DNA from: Herbiconiux sp. VKM Ac-1786
GTDB lineage: Bacteria > Actinomycetota > Actinomycetes > Actinomycetales > Microbacteriaceae
Assembly (NCBI RefSeq): GCF_015350805.1
Contig: NZ_JADKSG010000001.1
Coordinates: 372,001-436,000, forward strand
Reading direction: 5' to 3'
DNA length: 64,000 nucleotides
The notes under the pieces were generated by a model, which made no database searches, was not told where the DNA came from, and saw only the letters and a list, made by a program, of their open reading frames with translations. Numbering within the stretch: the stretch's first letter is position 1; each line of letters opens with the position of its first letter. This document shows positions 1-10,111 of this stretch, piece by piece. A program made the position numbers and the translations under genes.

Positions 1-188
1 GGCGTCTGCGCGGCCCAGGCCGGGGCCGCGGCGCGTGCGGCGGCGACGGCCTCGTCGACGTCGGCCGCGCCGGACAGGGCGATCTCGCTCGCCTGCTCGC
101 CCGTCGCCGGGTCGATCAGGGGGGCGGTGCCGCCCGTGCCCGGCCGGTACTCGTTGCCGATGAAGGTGCCCGTGGTGCCCGTGGTCAT
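1..188 (-). CDS. Aldehyde dehydrogenase, N-terminal part only (runs off the window)
   Basis: The minus strand opens with an ATG at 188 and stays open to the window edge, giving about 62 residues. They match the N-terminus of NAD(P)-dependent aldehyde dehydrogenases: a FIGNEYRPG start, then an L-I-D-P-A-T-G-E segment, then a D-V-D-E-A-V-A-A-A-R-A-A-A-P-A-W helix. The catalytic Cys and Glu lie outside the window. It follows the FAD oxidase by 52 bases on the same strand, so co-transcription is likely. With that oxidase and the PotABCD-like genes, an aminoaldehyde dehydrogenase of the PuuC/PatD type is the most natural reading. The exact substrate is inference. Confidence 0.8.
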   Translation of the reverse strand, partial: MTTGTTGTFIGNEYRPGTGGTAPLIDPATGEQASEIALSGAADVDEAVAAARAAAPAWAAQT

Positions 189-240
189 GTCTGTCGTCCG
201 TTCGTGAGGTGCGGGAAGGAGAAGCGGGTGGTGCGCCCGG

Positions 241-1659
241 TCAGGAGTTGAAGCCGAGGCCCGCGGCGTCGAGCGCCCGGAGCCACAGGCCCCGGCGCCC
301 GCCGTTGTCGTCGGCGGCGATCATCCGGGACCGGGTGAACTGCACGATCGGGTTGCGGAACGGCTCGGGCGGGATGGGGAAAGGCCGCTTGCGCACGATC
401 TCGAAACGGGTGCGCGAGGTCGGCGCGCCGCCGAGGAGGTCGAGGGCGACATCGGCCGAGAAGCGCGCGGCCCCGACGCCGAGACCGGTGTGCCCGGCCG
501 CGTACGCGACCCGCCCGCCGAAGGCCGTGCCGTAGGCGGCCGTGAAGCGGGTCGTGGAGTCGATCGGCCCGGCCCAGCGGTGACTGAACGAGATGTCGGC
601 GAGCTGCGGGAAGGTCTCGAAGAACTGGCGGGCGAGCAGCTCGTGCGAGCCGCCCTCCTGCTCCAGCGCGGGGTCGACGCGGCCTCCGCGGTAGTAGAGC
701 GCGTCCCAGCCGCCCCAGAGGATGCGGTCGTCGGCGCTCAGCCGGTAGTAGTGGAACTGGTTGCCGGAGTCGGTCAGCCCCTGCCGCTCGCCCCAGCCGA
801 TCGACTGCAGCTGCGAGGCGGTCAGCGGCTCGGTCATCAGGGCGTGGTCGTACAGCGGCATGATCCAGGTGCGCAGCCGCTTCAGCGGCGAGGGGTACGC
901 GGCTGTGGCGATCACGGCCTGGCGCGCGGTCACCGAGCCGGACGGGGTGGTGAGGCGGAGCCCCGCCCCGCTGCGCTCGATCGACCGCACCGGGCTGCCC
1001 TCGGCGATGCGCACCCCGCGCGAGCGCAGCACCGCGGCCATGCCCCAGGCGAGACGGGCGGGGTCGACCATGACGTTGCCGGCGCGCGAGCGAAGGCCGG
1101 CGAGGTACGTCGGCGAGTGCACGTCGGCCTGCACCTCCTCGCGACTCTGCAGCTCGACCGTCTCCCCGAACTCACGCGCGAGCTCGGCCGACTCGGCGAG
1201 GGCGTCGACCTGCCACGGCTCGACCGCCAGGGCCGTCTTGCCGGCGAGCCGGAGGTCGCAGTCGATGCCGGCCTCGGTGACCTGGCGCACGAGCTCGGCG
1301 AGGTTGTGCTCCCCCTCCTCGTGCAGGGCGGTCAGCTCATCGGGCCAGAGGTGCCGGCCGTGCGCGAGCCCGTGGGTGAGCGAGGCCGAGACGAAGCCGC
1401 CGTTGCGGCCGCTGGCGCCGAAGCCGATGCTCTCGCCCTCCAGCACCAGGATGCCGAGGCCGGGGTCGCGGTCCAGCGCCCGCCAGGCCGACCAGAGTCC
1501 GGTGAAGCCGCCGCCGACGACGACGAGGTCGGCGTCGGTCGCGCCCGAGAGCGGTTCGCCGGGTTCCGGGGCGCCGGGCTGGTCGGTCCAGAAGGCGGTG
1601 GGACGGGCATCCGCCAGTGATCGGGCGATCTGCGCCCCGTCGGCGAGCGGCAGCGTCAT
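241..1659 (-). CDS. FAD-dependent amine oxidoreductase of the DAO family (gamma-glutamylputrescine oxidase-like)
   Basis: The 472-residue protein has an N-terminal Rossmann dinucleotide site (DLVVVGGGFTGLWSAW, about residues 44-59) followed by the DAO-fold core and a C-terminal G-H-T-G-L-G-V-G segment that closes over FAD. Length and layout match PuuB/OrdL-type oxidases, which deaminate gamma-glutamylputrescine or related amines to the aldehyde with H2O2 release. The start ATG overlaps the stop of the upstream glycosyltransferase by four bases (ATGA, 1656-1659), and an aldehyde dehydrogenase follows, giving an oxidase-dehydrogenase relay. No PuuA or PuuD is visible here. The substrate could be another amine or N-methylated amino acid. 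Confidence 0.85.
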   Translation of the reverse strand: MTLPLADGAQIARSLADARPTAFWTDQPGAPEPGEPLSGATDADLVVVGGGFTGLWSAWRALDRDPGLGILVLEGESIGFGASGRNGGFVSASLTHGLAHGRHLWPDELTALHEEGEHNLAELVRQVTEAGIDCDLRLAGKTALAVEPWQVDALAESAELAREFGETVELQSREEVQADVHSPTYLAGLRSRAGNVMVDPARLAWGMAAVLRSRGVRIAEGSPVRSIERSGAGLRLTTPSGSVTARQAVIATAAYPSPLKRLRTWIMPLYDHALMTEPLTASQLQSIGWGERQGLTDSGNQFHYYRLSADDRILWGGWDALYYRGGRVDPALEQEGGSHELLARQFFETFPQLADISFSHRWAGPIDSTTRFTAAYGTAFGGRVAYAAGHTGLGVGAARFSADVALDLLGGAPTSRTRFEIVRKRPFPIPPEPFRNPIVQFTRSRMIAADDNGGRRGLWLRALDAAGLGFNS

Positions 1660-2975
1660 GACAGCACCGCCGTCGGGACACCGCGGCGCTCGAGGGCGGC
1701 GGCCTCGATCAGGCCGGCCGCGCGGCGCACGCCTTCACCCGCGCGGATGCGCCGGCCGATCGCCTCGATCCGCTCGCGCAGGGCGGTGTCGGCGAGCAGG
1801 TCGGCGAGCGCCGAGGTGAGCTCCCCGGCTGTGAAGTCGTAGCTCGCCAGGCGGCGCCCGAGTCCTCTCTCGTGCACGCGCTGGGCGTTGTCGTACTGGT
1901 CCCAGAACAGCGGCAGCAGGATCATCGGCTTGCCGAAGTGCAGTGCCTCGGTGACCGTGTTGTTGCCGCCGTGGGTGATGACCAGGTCGACGAGCGGGAT
2001 GATCGAGGTCTGCGGCAGGAACTCGGCGCCCCACATGTTCGGCGCCAGTTCGAGCTCGTCGTGCAGCGGCCCCATCGAGACGATGACGTCGTAGGGCAGC
2101 TCGGCCAGCACGGCGATGACCCGCCGCATCAGCGAGACGTCGGCACTGCCGAGCGAACCGAGGCTGAAGTAGACGAGCGGGCGGCCGCCGAAGCCCTCGG
2201 GCAGCTCGAACGGCTCGTCCGTCGCGCGCACCGACGACTCCAGCCGGTGCCAGCTCGCGTCGAGGGGGCGGGCGTCGGCGTAGTCGAGCTCCTCGGGGTA
2301 GACGTAGAGGTTGAGGTCGCCGGCGGGCAGGAACTCGAGCTCGGGCAGCGGGGCGGCTCCCTGCTCCTGCACCCACGCGTCGAACGCCTGCCACAGGGCG
2401 CGGTGGGTGCGGTCGTACTCGGCGCGGAAGCGCGCGTGCCCCTCGGCGTCGTCGTCGGCGAGGCCCGAGAACGCCGGGGCGATTCCGTCGCCCGGCACCT
2501 CGAGCGGGTTGCACGAGACGATCCGCACGAACGGCACGCCGGCGGTGACGAGCGCGGGGAAGAGCACGACATTGTCCTCGACGATGACGTCGGGCCGGGT
2601 GCGCTCGATGATCGCCTTCAGCGCGGGCTCGCTGTACTTCGCCCCCTCGATCAGCTCCTCCCAGATGGGCCGGATCACGGTCTCGAGCTGCGCCTCGGTG
2701 GGCTTGGCGAACTCGGGCGCGATGCTCCGGATGTAGTCCTTCCAGAACGCTCCGGCGTCCGCCTCCTCGCCGTCGGTCTCCTCCGCCGGCGGGGCCAGCT
2801 CGACGAGGTCCTCCTCGAAGCCCAGGCGCTCGAGCTTCCCGGCCCAGCTCGCCTCGGCGGCGAACACGACCCGGTGCCCGCGCGCGAGCAGCTCGGTGCC
2901 GATGCCGATGCAGTTGTTCGTCGGTCCGTATGCGCTCTCGGGCATGAAGAGGACGGTGAGTCGCTCGTCGGTCAT
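1656..2975 (-). CDS. MGT-type GT-B glycosyltransferase (UDP-glycosyltransferase family)
   Basis: This is a 439-residue GT-B protein. The N-terminal half starts with the acceptor-side Rossmann pattern (LTVLFMPESAYGPTNNC, then GTELLARGHRVVF). The C-terminal half carries the donor-binding signature of the macrolide/flavonoid UGT group: ITHGGNNTVTEALHFGKP then LLPLFWDQYDNA (about residues 333-365). Such enzymes move a sugar from a nucleotide donor to a small hydrophobic acceptor and often detoxify antibiotics or xenobiotics. It is the first gene of a run with the FAD oxidase and aldehyde dehydrogenase and is divergent from a TetR gene 146 bases away, so that regulator may control it. Its place in an amine-catabolic run is unusual. 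Confidence 0.85.
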   Translation of the reverse strand: MTDERLTVLFMPESAYGPTNNCIGIGTELLARGHRVVFAAEASWAGKLERLGFEEDLVELAPPAEETDGEEADAGAFWKDYIRSIAPEFAKPTEAQLETVIRPIWEELIEGAKYSEPALKAIIERTRPDVIVEDNVVLFPALVTAGVPFVRIVSCNPLEVPGDGIAPAFSGLADDDAEGHARFRAEYDRTHRALWQAFDAWVQEQGAAPLPELEFLPAGDLNLYVYPEELDYADARPLDASWHRLESSVRATDEPFELPEGFGGRPLVYFSLGSLGSADVSLMRRVIAVLAELPYDVIVSMGPLHDELELAPNMWGAEFLPQTSIIPLVDLVITHGGNNTVTEALHFGKPMILLPLFWDQYDNAQRVHERGLGRRLASYDFTAGELTSALADLLADTALRERIEAIGRRIRAGEGVRRAAGLIEAAALERRGVPTAVLS

Positions 2976-3121
2976 GAATCAGCTCCTGACTCGTTGTTTG
3001 AATTGCTCTGAAAAGAATGGATGCGCGTGGGTCGTCGATATGACGGGCGAGCGCGGCCTAACATTGAACCGCGCCCGAAACAGCGGATGCGCACCGAACC
3101 ACCACCGCACCGAGGAGCCCC

Positions 3122-3727
3122 ATGGCCCGTCCCAAGCGTCAGGAGCAGCGGCGCAGCGAGATCGTCGCGGCCGCGCAGCGCACCATCGCCCAGCACGGTC
3201 CCGACGGGGCCCGGCTGAACCGGGTGGCCGAGGAGGCCGGCCTGACGAGCGGCGCGGTGCTGTACTACTACCCCGACATCGACGAGCTCGTGATGGAGGC
3301 GAACCGGGCCGGCATGGAGCGCTTCTACGAGGAGCGGGTGCGCATGCTCGAGAGCCTCGACGACGACCCGGTGCTGCGACTGCTGGCTCTGATCGACTCG
3401 GGCCTGCCGAGCGACTCCACCGATCCCGAGGTGCGGCTGCTCTGCGAGCTCGGTGGCTCGGCGGGCCGCAACCCCGTGATGGCCACCCTGCTGACGGCTC
3501 TGTACGACCGCCAGGTCGGCATGTACCAGATCGTGCTGGAGCAGGGCGCCGCGCGCGGCATCTTCGCGCTCACCGCCCCGTCGCTCGCCATCGCGCGCAA
3601 CCTGGTGGCGCTCGAGGACGCGTACGGCTACCGCATGGTCGCCCGTCACCCCACGATCGACCACGTCGGCGCCCGTGCGCTGATCGTCGAGTACGCCCGG
3701 CAGTCCACCGGTCATCCCCTGAGCTGA
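3122..3727 (+). CDS. TetR/AcrR-family transcriptional regulator
   Basis: The 201-residue protein has a typical TetR N-terminus: helix 1 (RRSEIVAAAQRTIAQHG), then the helix-turn-helix NRVAEEAGLTSGAVLYYYPD at about residues 34-53. The C-terminal ligand domain resembles the BetI-like group. It is divergent from the glycosyltransferase-oxidase-dehydrogenase run and convergent with the PotABCD-like operon, whose last gene ends 9 bases after this one. That position suggests it represses the catabolic run in response to an amine or aldehyde ligand. I see no perfect palindrome in the 146-base divergent spacer, so the operator is not assigned. Confidence 0.88.
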   Translation: MARPKRQEQRRSEIVAAAQRTIAQHGPDGARLNRVAEEAGLTSGAVLYYYPDIDELVMEANRAGMERFYEERVRMLESLDDDPVLRLLALIDSGLPSDSTDPEVRLLCELGGSAGRNPVMATLLTALYDRQVGMYQIVLEQGAARGIFALTAPSLAIARNLVALEDAYGYRMVARHPTIDHVGARALIVEYARQSTGHPLS

Positions 3728-3735
3728 CCGGCCCA

Positions 3736-4856
<1,121 letters not shown>

Positions 4857-4860
<4 letters not shown>

Positions 4861-5627
4861 AGGGCTTCCGTGACGCGGGTGAGGCGCTGAGCGCCGAGGA
4901 CGGCGACGACGCTGACGAACAGGAGGACGGTGGCGAGCGCGTTGATCTCGGGTGTGACCCCGAAGCGCACCATGGAGTAGATGACGATCGGCAGGGTCGG
5001 CGTGGTGGGCGCCGAGGTGAAGAACGCGATCACGAACTCGTCGATCGACAGGGTGAAGCTGAGCAGCGCACCGGCCACGATGCCCGGGGCCAGCTGGGGC
5101 AGCGTCACCCGGGTGAAGGTGCGCACCGGCCCCGCGCCGAGGTCGCGGGAGGCCTCCTCGAGACTCGGGTCGAGCTGACTCAGCCGCGCGAGCACGATCG
5201 CGGTGACGAACGCGATCGAGAAGGCCGCGTGCGAGAGCAGCACCGAGTAGAGCCCGAGGGTGAAGCCGAGCAGCGAGAACACGCTCAGGATGCCGATACC
5301 GAGCAGCAGGTCGGGCAGCAGCGCGGGCGCCAGGGCGAAAGCCCGGATGAGGCCGCCGCGGGTGTGCCGCTGGATGCCGACGGCGAGCAGCGTGCCGAGC
5401 ACGCAGGCGATGGCGGTCGAGCCGGTGGCCACGATCAGCGTGTTGACGAGCCCCTGCAGGATCGCCTGGTCGCTGAACAGCACCCCGTACCAGTCGAGCG
5501 TGAAGCCCTTCCAGACGAAGAGGTTGGACGAGTCGTTGAAGGAGATCACGACGACGACCACGATCGGCAGGTAGAGGAACGCGAACGTCAGCCAGAACGG
5601 GATGCGGATGAAACGGGACTCACGCAT
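4857..5627 (-). CDS. potC: ABC transporter permease, PotC-like
   Basis: This 256-residue inner-membrane permease opens with a transmembrane segment (IPFWLTFAFLYLPIVVVVVISF) and has about six membrane spans. The coupling-helix EAA motif reads EEASRDLGAGPVRTFTRVTLP (about residues 158-178), as in binding-protein-dependent permeases. It follows the PotB-like permease with an 8-base overlap and overlaps potA by four bases, so translation of the three is coupled. It forms the channel together with PotB. Small size and a short cytoplasmic start favour PotC/PotI rather than PotB. Confidence 0.9.
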
Positions 5628-6588
5628 CGCGGCGCACCTTCTTCCCCTCGGCCTGGGTCTTGCCCTCGGTGAGGCGCTTGGACAGCCGGCTCTGCAGCAC
5701 GAGCAGGAGGAGCAACGAGACGGTCAGCACGAGCGCGAGCGCGGCGCCGAACGGCCAGTCGCGGGCCTTCAGGAACTGGTCGCGGATGAGATTGCCGACG
5801 AGCACCGTCTTGCCGCCGCCGATCAGCTCGGGGATGACGAAGTTGCTCATCGCCGGCACGAAGACGAAGACGCAGCCGGTGAGGATGCCCGGGATCGACA
5901 GCGGCACGGTGACCGTGCGGAACACCCGGAACGGACTCGCCCCCAGGTCGGTGGCGGCCTCGCCGAGCTGACGGTCCTGGTGGGCGAGCGCCGAGTAGAG
6001 CGGCAGGATCATCAGCGGCAGGTACATGTAGAGCAGTCCGACCACCACCGCCTGCGGCGTGTAGAGCATCGAGATCGGCTCGTCGGTGATGCCGAGGGCC
6101 TGCAGCGCCTGGTTGATCCAGCCTGCGTTGTTCAGCAGCAGGATCCAGGCGTAGGTGCGGATCAGGAAGTTCGTCCAGAACGGCAGCAGCACCGCGATCA
6201 GCGCGACGGTGCGCCATTTCGGCGACAGCCGGGTGATCATCAGCGCGGTCGGGTAGCCGATCAGCAGGGCGAGCAGGGTGACGACCGCGGCGATGACGAG
6301 GGAGTTGCCCACCACGGAGAGGTAGAGCGGGTCGAACAGCCGGGCGAAGTTCTCGAGCGTGAAGGTCCAGACGACGCCGCCGAAACGGCCGCGCTCGAAG
6401 AAGGAGTAGACGGTGATCAGGGCGACCGGCACCAGCACGAGCAGCGTGATGTAGAGCGCACCCGGGCCGACGAGCGGCACGGCGGCGAAACGGGCCCGGG
6501 CCCCCGGCCTGCGCGCGGGGGCGGCAGGCCGGGTGGCGGGGGGCGGGGGTGCCGGGCGGTTCCGCACGGCACCGGCAGGAGCGGTCAT
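5620..6588 (-). CDS. potB: ABC transporter permease, PotB-like
   Basis: The 322-residue permease begins with a Pro/Ala/Arg-rich cytoplasmic tail of about 40 residues, longer than in enterobacterial PotB, then six predicted membrane spans starting at GPGALYITLLVLVPVALITVY. The EAA loop reads GEAATDLGASPFRVFRTVTVP (about residues 209-229), which docks onto the ATPase. The gene starts 14 bases after the PotD-like lipoprotein ends and overlaps potC by 8 bases. Together these encode the heterodimeric transmembrane channel of a polyamine-type importer. Confidence 0.9.
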   Translation of the reverse strand: MTAPAGAVRNRPAPPPPATRPAAPARRPGARARFAAVPLVGPGALYITLLVLVPVALITVYSFFERGRFGGVVWTFTLENFARLFDPLYLSVVGNSLVIAAVVTLLALLIGYPTALMITRLSPKWRTVALIAVLLPFWTNFLIRTYAWILLLNNAGWINQALQALGITDEPISMLYTPQAVVVGLLYMYLPLMILPLYSALAHQDRQLGEAATDLGASPFRVFRTVTVPLSIPGILTGCVFVFVPAMSNFVIPELIGGGKTVLVGNLIRDQFLKARDWPFGAALALVLTVSLLLLLVLQSRLSKRLTEGKTQAEGKKVRRDA

Positions 6589-6602
6589 GGGGCGGGGCTC
6601 GG

Positions 6603-7694
6603 TCAGCCGGCGGCCATGATCTCGGTGGCGAGGCGGGTGTACTCGGTGCCGAACTCGCCCACGTCGACCACCGTCTCACCCTTCAGCAGCTCCGACGGCG
6701 GCAGGGCGAGGTTCGGGAACTGCTCGACCAGCGCGGGGTCGAGGGAGTCGATCGCCGCCTTGTTCGGCACGGAGTACAGGATCGACTCGGCGACGTACTT
6801 CTGCACGTCGGCCTCGAGGATGTAGTTCACGAAGGCCATCGCGGCCTCCTTGTTCTTTGAGCTCTTCAGCACCGTCATGGTGTCGACCCAGAGGTCGCTG
6901 CCCTCCTCGGGCACCACGAACTCGACCGTCGGGTCCTCGGCGATGGCGTAGTTGCACCAGCCGTCCCAGGCCTCGACCATGGCCGCCTCGCCCGAGACGA
7001 GCTTGCTGTAGAAGGTGGTGTCGTCGAAGGCGAGCAGGGTGTCCTTCGTCGACTCCATCTGCTCCTTGACCTTCTCGAGCACGGCCGGGTCGGTGGAGTT
7101 GACGGACTCGCCGAGCACCTTGAGCGCGGGCAGCGCCATCCAGCGCTCGGTCGAGAGCATCGTCGTCTTGCCCTCGAGCTCTGGCACCGGGTTCAGCAGG
7201 TCGTTCCACGAGGTGGGCGCGAAGCCGGTGAGGTCGGGCCGGTAGCAGAGGCCGGTGGTGCCCCAGGCGTAGGGCTCGGAGTAGACGTTGCCCTCGTCGT
7301 AGGCGAGCTCGAGGGCCTCGGGGTAGAGGTTCTCCTCGTTCGGGATGAGCGACTTCTCGAGCTCCTGCAGCAGCCCCGCCTCGTTCAGCGCCTGGGCGTA
7401 CTGCCCCGACACGAAGGCGACGTCGATGCCGGGGTCGCCGCTGGCGGTGAGCTTCGCGACGATCTCCTCGTTGGTGGCGTGGTTCACGATCGTGACCGGG
7501 ATGCCGGTCTCGGCCTCGAAGTCCTCCGCGAGGGTCTCGGGGTAGTAGTCGGCCCAGATGCTGACGACGAGACTCTGCTCGCTGAGGTCGGCCTCGGGGT
7601 CGATGGCCTCGGAGGAACTGCTCGCGCACGAGGACAGCGAGAGCGCGGTCACCGCCGCTCCGGCGAGCACTGCTGCGGACTTTCGGAAACGCAC
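6603..7694 (-). CDS. potD: Extracellular solute-binding lipoprotein, PotD-like
   Basis: The 363-residue protein carries a lipoprotein signal peptide: basic MRFRKS, hydrophobic core, then lipobox L-S-S-C with the lipidated Cys near residue 23, and a Ser-rich spacer. The body is a periplasmic-binding-protein fold of the PotD/PotF class, with the conserved Y-A-W-G-T-T-G-L-C-Y segment and a late EAAMAFVNYILEADVQ-type helix. In a Gram-positive it is tethered outside the membrane and delivers substrate to PotBC. It is promoter-proximal in the pot operon, with 145 bases to the divergent kinase gene. Polyamine is the likely ligand, but related proteins bind other amines. Confidence 0.9.
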   Translation of the reverse strand: MRFRKSAAVLAGAAVTALSLSSCASSSSEAIDPEADLSEQSLVVSIWADYYPETLAEDFEAETGIPVTIVNHATNEEIVAKLTASGDPGIDVAFVSGQYAQALNEAGLLQELEKSLIPNEENLYPEALELAYDEGNVYSEPYAWGTTGLCYRPDLTGFAPTSWNDLLNPVPELEGKTTMLSTERWMALPALKVLGESVNSTDPAVLEKVKEQMESTKDTLLAFDDTTFYSKLVSGEAAMVEAWDGWCNYAIAEDPTVEFVVPEEGSDLWVDTMTVLKSSKNKEAAMAFVNYILEADVQKYVAESILYSVPNKAAIDSLDPALVEQFPNLALPPSELLKGETVVDVGEFGTEYTRLATEIMAAG

Positions 7695-7839
7695 GGTTGC
7701 CTCCTGGTCGGGTCGCGAGAACTGAGTTGGCCGATTGTTGCACCGTCGAGCAAGGAATCACAATGCCCACGAGACGCCTGATCGGCGGAATTTACATGAT
7801 TGTTCGAATTGGGGTTCAAGGAATGGATAGCCTGGGCGG

Positions 7840-9072
7840 GTGGACATCCGCCTTCCCACCGCCTCGGGCGCGGTGACGCTGACCGGGGCAGAGCTGCGCG
7901 TCGTCGACGGCTCGGGAGCCGCAGCCCGGGCGGGCTCGGGCGTGGGAGCGGAGCTCGTCACGATGGCGCTGGGCGGGCATCCGCCGCTCGTCGACGCCGG
8001 CACGGCACGGGTCGTCGCCGCCGGCCCGCCGCGACCACCGGGGGCGGGTGTCGAGCGCGACCTCGGCGTCGACATGACGAACTGGGCCGTGGTCGTCGAC
8101 GAGGCGTTCCTCGTGAAGGTCGTGCGCGACTGGGGCGGGGCCGAGCGCTCGGTGCGCCAGCTCGACCGGCTCGCCGCCGCCGGCGCCGATTTCGTGCCGC
8201 GAACCGCGGGGCGCATCGAGTGGACGGTGCCCGGCCTCGGCACCACCACCGTCGCCGTCGTGAGCGAGTACGTGGCGGGCGCGAGCGACGGCTGGACCTG
8301 GGCGGTCGACGACCTGCTCGAGCACCTAGGCGGCGGGCCGGCGCCGTCGTGGCCCGCGGAGCTCGGCGCGCTGACGGCCCGGCTGCACCTGGCTCTGTCG
8401 GCAGGTCACGTCGCGCCGTCCGCGGCCACGAGTCCCGGAGGACCGATCCGGCACCGCGTGCACGCCGCCCTCGACCGGGCCGCCGAGGTGGCGACAGGCG
8501 ACACGTCGGTGCGCCTGGCGAACCGGATGCCCGCCCTGCGCTCGCTCGCCGACACACTGCCCGACACGGTGGCCGGGCGCCTCATCCCCGTGCACGGCGA
8601 CCTGCACGTGGGGCAGTTCCTGCGCCGGCCCGATCCCGCCTCGCCCCGCTACCTCGTGGTCGACCTGGACGGCGATCCGCAGACCGTGCCCGCCTCCCTG
8701 CTCGTCGACGAGCTCGAACCCGCCGCGGTCGACGTCGCCCACCTGCTGGTGTCGGTCGACCTGGTCGGCTCCATCGCCCAGCGCCGCCTCGGCCGAGCGG
8801 ATGCCCGGGCCACCGCCTGGGCCTTTGACGCGCGGGCGCAGCTGCTCGCCGCGTACCGCACCGGACTGCACGACGCCGGCGCCGATGACCTGCTCGACGA
8901 CCGGCTCCTGCCCGCGCTCGAGGTGGAGCAGTTCGCTCGCGAGCTCAGCTACGCGGCGCGCTTCCTGCCGCGCTGGAACTACGCCCCCGACGCGGGGATC
9001 ACCGCGCGCTGGGCCCCGACCGCCGACCGAGAGGACCCGCCGTGGACCCCGCCCGCTTCGCCGACGACCTGA
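7840..9072 (+). CDS. APH-fold sugar kinase (maltokinase / glucosamine-kinase-like)
   Basis: The 410-residue protein starts at a GTG (7840). Its C-lobe holds the Brenner-type catalytic motif VHGDLHVGQFLRR (about residues 250-262) followed by the metal-binding segment YLVVDLDGDP. The HGDxHxGQ form, with Gln in place of the usual Asn, marks actinobacterial maltokinases and glucosamine kinases rather than aminoglycoside kinases. It overlaps by 31 bases the next gene, a SIS-domain sugar-phosphate protein, so the two are probably translated together. Phosphorylation of an amino sugar such as glucosamine, then handling of the product by the SIS partner, is the best guess. The N-lobe is diverged and Ala/Gly-rich. 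Confidence 0.7.
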   Translation: MDIRLPTASGAVTLTGAELRVVDGSGAAARAGSGVGAELVTMALGGHPPLVDAGTARVVAAGPPRPPGAGVERDLGVDMTNWAVVVDEAFLVKVVRDWGGAERSVRQLDRLAAAGADFVPRTAGRIEWTVPGLGTTTVAVVSEYVAGASDGWTWAVDDLLEHLGGGPAPSWPAELGALTARLHLALSAGHVAPSAATSPGGPIRHRVHAALDRAAEVATGDTSVRLANRMPALRSLADTLPDTVAGRLIPVHGDLHVGQFLRRPDPASPRYLVVDLDGDPQTVPASLLVDELEPAAVDVAHLLVSVDLVGSIAQRRLGRADARATAWAFDARAQLLAAYRTGLHDAGADDLLDDRLLPALEVEQFARELSYAARFLPRWNYAPDAGITARWAPTADREDPPWTPPASPTT

Positions 9073-10091
9073 CAGCCGTCCCGGGCGCCCTGCGCCGCCT
9101 CGCCGACGCGCTCACCGACGGACTCCCGGGCCTCGAGCGCGCCCGCACCCTGCTCGCGTCGCCGCGGCTGCGCGTGCTCGTCCTCGGCATGGGCTCGAGC
9201 GCCTACGCGGCGGCCGTCGTCGCCCGTGAGGCGCGGAGCCTCGGCCGCGACGTCGTGGTCGAGCTCGCCAGCACGGCGCTGCTCCCGCCGCCCGCCGACG
9301 ACCTCGTGGTCGTGGCCGTCTCGGCCACCGGGGGCAGCGCCGAGGTGCTCGAGGCCATCGAGCCGTATCGCGGAACCGGGCGACTGATTGCGGTCACGAA
9401 CGTCGACGACTCACCGCTCGCCGTCCGCGCCGACCTCGTCGTGCCGCTGGTCGCCGGGGTCGAGGCGAGCGGGGTGTCGTGCCGCACCTTCCGGCACACG
9501 CTCGTGGTGCTGGGGGCGCTGCTGAGGCCGGCCGTCCCGGCGGGGCGCGCCACGACCGCCGGGCCCGGCGTGCCGGAGCTGCTCGGGGTGCGCGACCCGG
9601 CCACCCTGGCGCGCGACGCCGCGGCGAGCGCCGACGAGCTGCTCGGCTCGGCGGCATCCTGGATCGACGACGCCGACCGCCTGCTCGGCGGCCCCGACGG
9701 CACCTTCCTGCTCGCCCCGGTCGAGCGTCTCTCGTCGGCGCAGCAGTCGGCGCTGATGCTGCGCGAGGTGCCGCGCCGGCCCGCCTGGGCGAGCGAGACC
9801 GGGGACTGGTCGCACGTCGACGTCTACCTGTCGAAGACGCTCGACTACCGGGCGCTGCTGTTCGCCGGGTCGACATGGGATGCGCCGGCGCTGGAGTGGC
9901 TCGACTCGCGCCGGGCGACGGTCGTGCTGGTGGGCTCCTCCCCCGTCACGTCTGCCGGCCTGCACGTGCGCTACCGCGGCGACGACGACCCCGCGGTCGC
10001 GCTGCTCGTCGAACCCCTGGTCGCCGAACTCCTCGCCGCCCGCTGGCACCGCGCCGACCCGGAGTTCGGCTGGAGCCGCTCACTCAGCTGA
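9042..10091 (+). CDS. SIS-domain protein (GlmS-isomerase/AgaS-like aldose-ketose isomerase or deaminase)
   Basis: This 349-residue protein begins at a GTG inside the kinase gene (31-base overlap). Two SIS lobes are readable: the first carries LVLGMGSSAYAAAVVARE (about residues 46-63) and VVAVSATGGSAEVLEAI, the phosphosugar-binding Ser/Thr loop; the second starts near LLGGPDGTFLLAPV. This matches the isomerase half of GlmS and the AgaS group, without a glutaminase domain. Together with the upstream kinase it could deaminate or isomerise a hexosamine 6-phosphate. The segment GVEASGVSCRTFRHTLVVLG resembles that of sugar-phosphate isomerases, but the key catalytic residues could not be assigned by eye. 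Confidence 0.7.
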   Translation: MDPARFADDLTAVPGALRRLADALTDGLPGLERARTLLASPRLRVLVLGMGSSAYAAAVVAREARSLGRDVVVELASTALLPPPADDLVVVAVSATGGSAEVLEAIEPYRGTGRLIAVTNVDDSPLAVRADLVVPLVAGVEASGVSCRTFRHTLVVLGALLRPAVPAGRATTAGPGVPELLGVRDPATLARDAAASADELLGSAASWIDDADRLLGGPDGTFLLAPVERLSSAQQSALMLREVPRRPAWASETGDWSHVDVYLSKTLDYRALLFAGSTWDAPALEWLDSRRATVVLVGSSPVTSAGLHVRYRGDDDPAVALLVEPLVAELLAARWHRADPEFGWSRSLS

Positions 10092-10111
10092 GCACCGAGC
10101 GGTCCTCGCGC

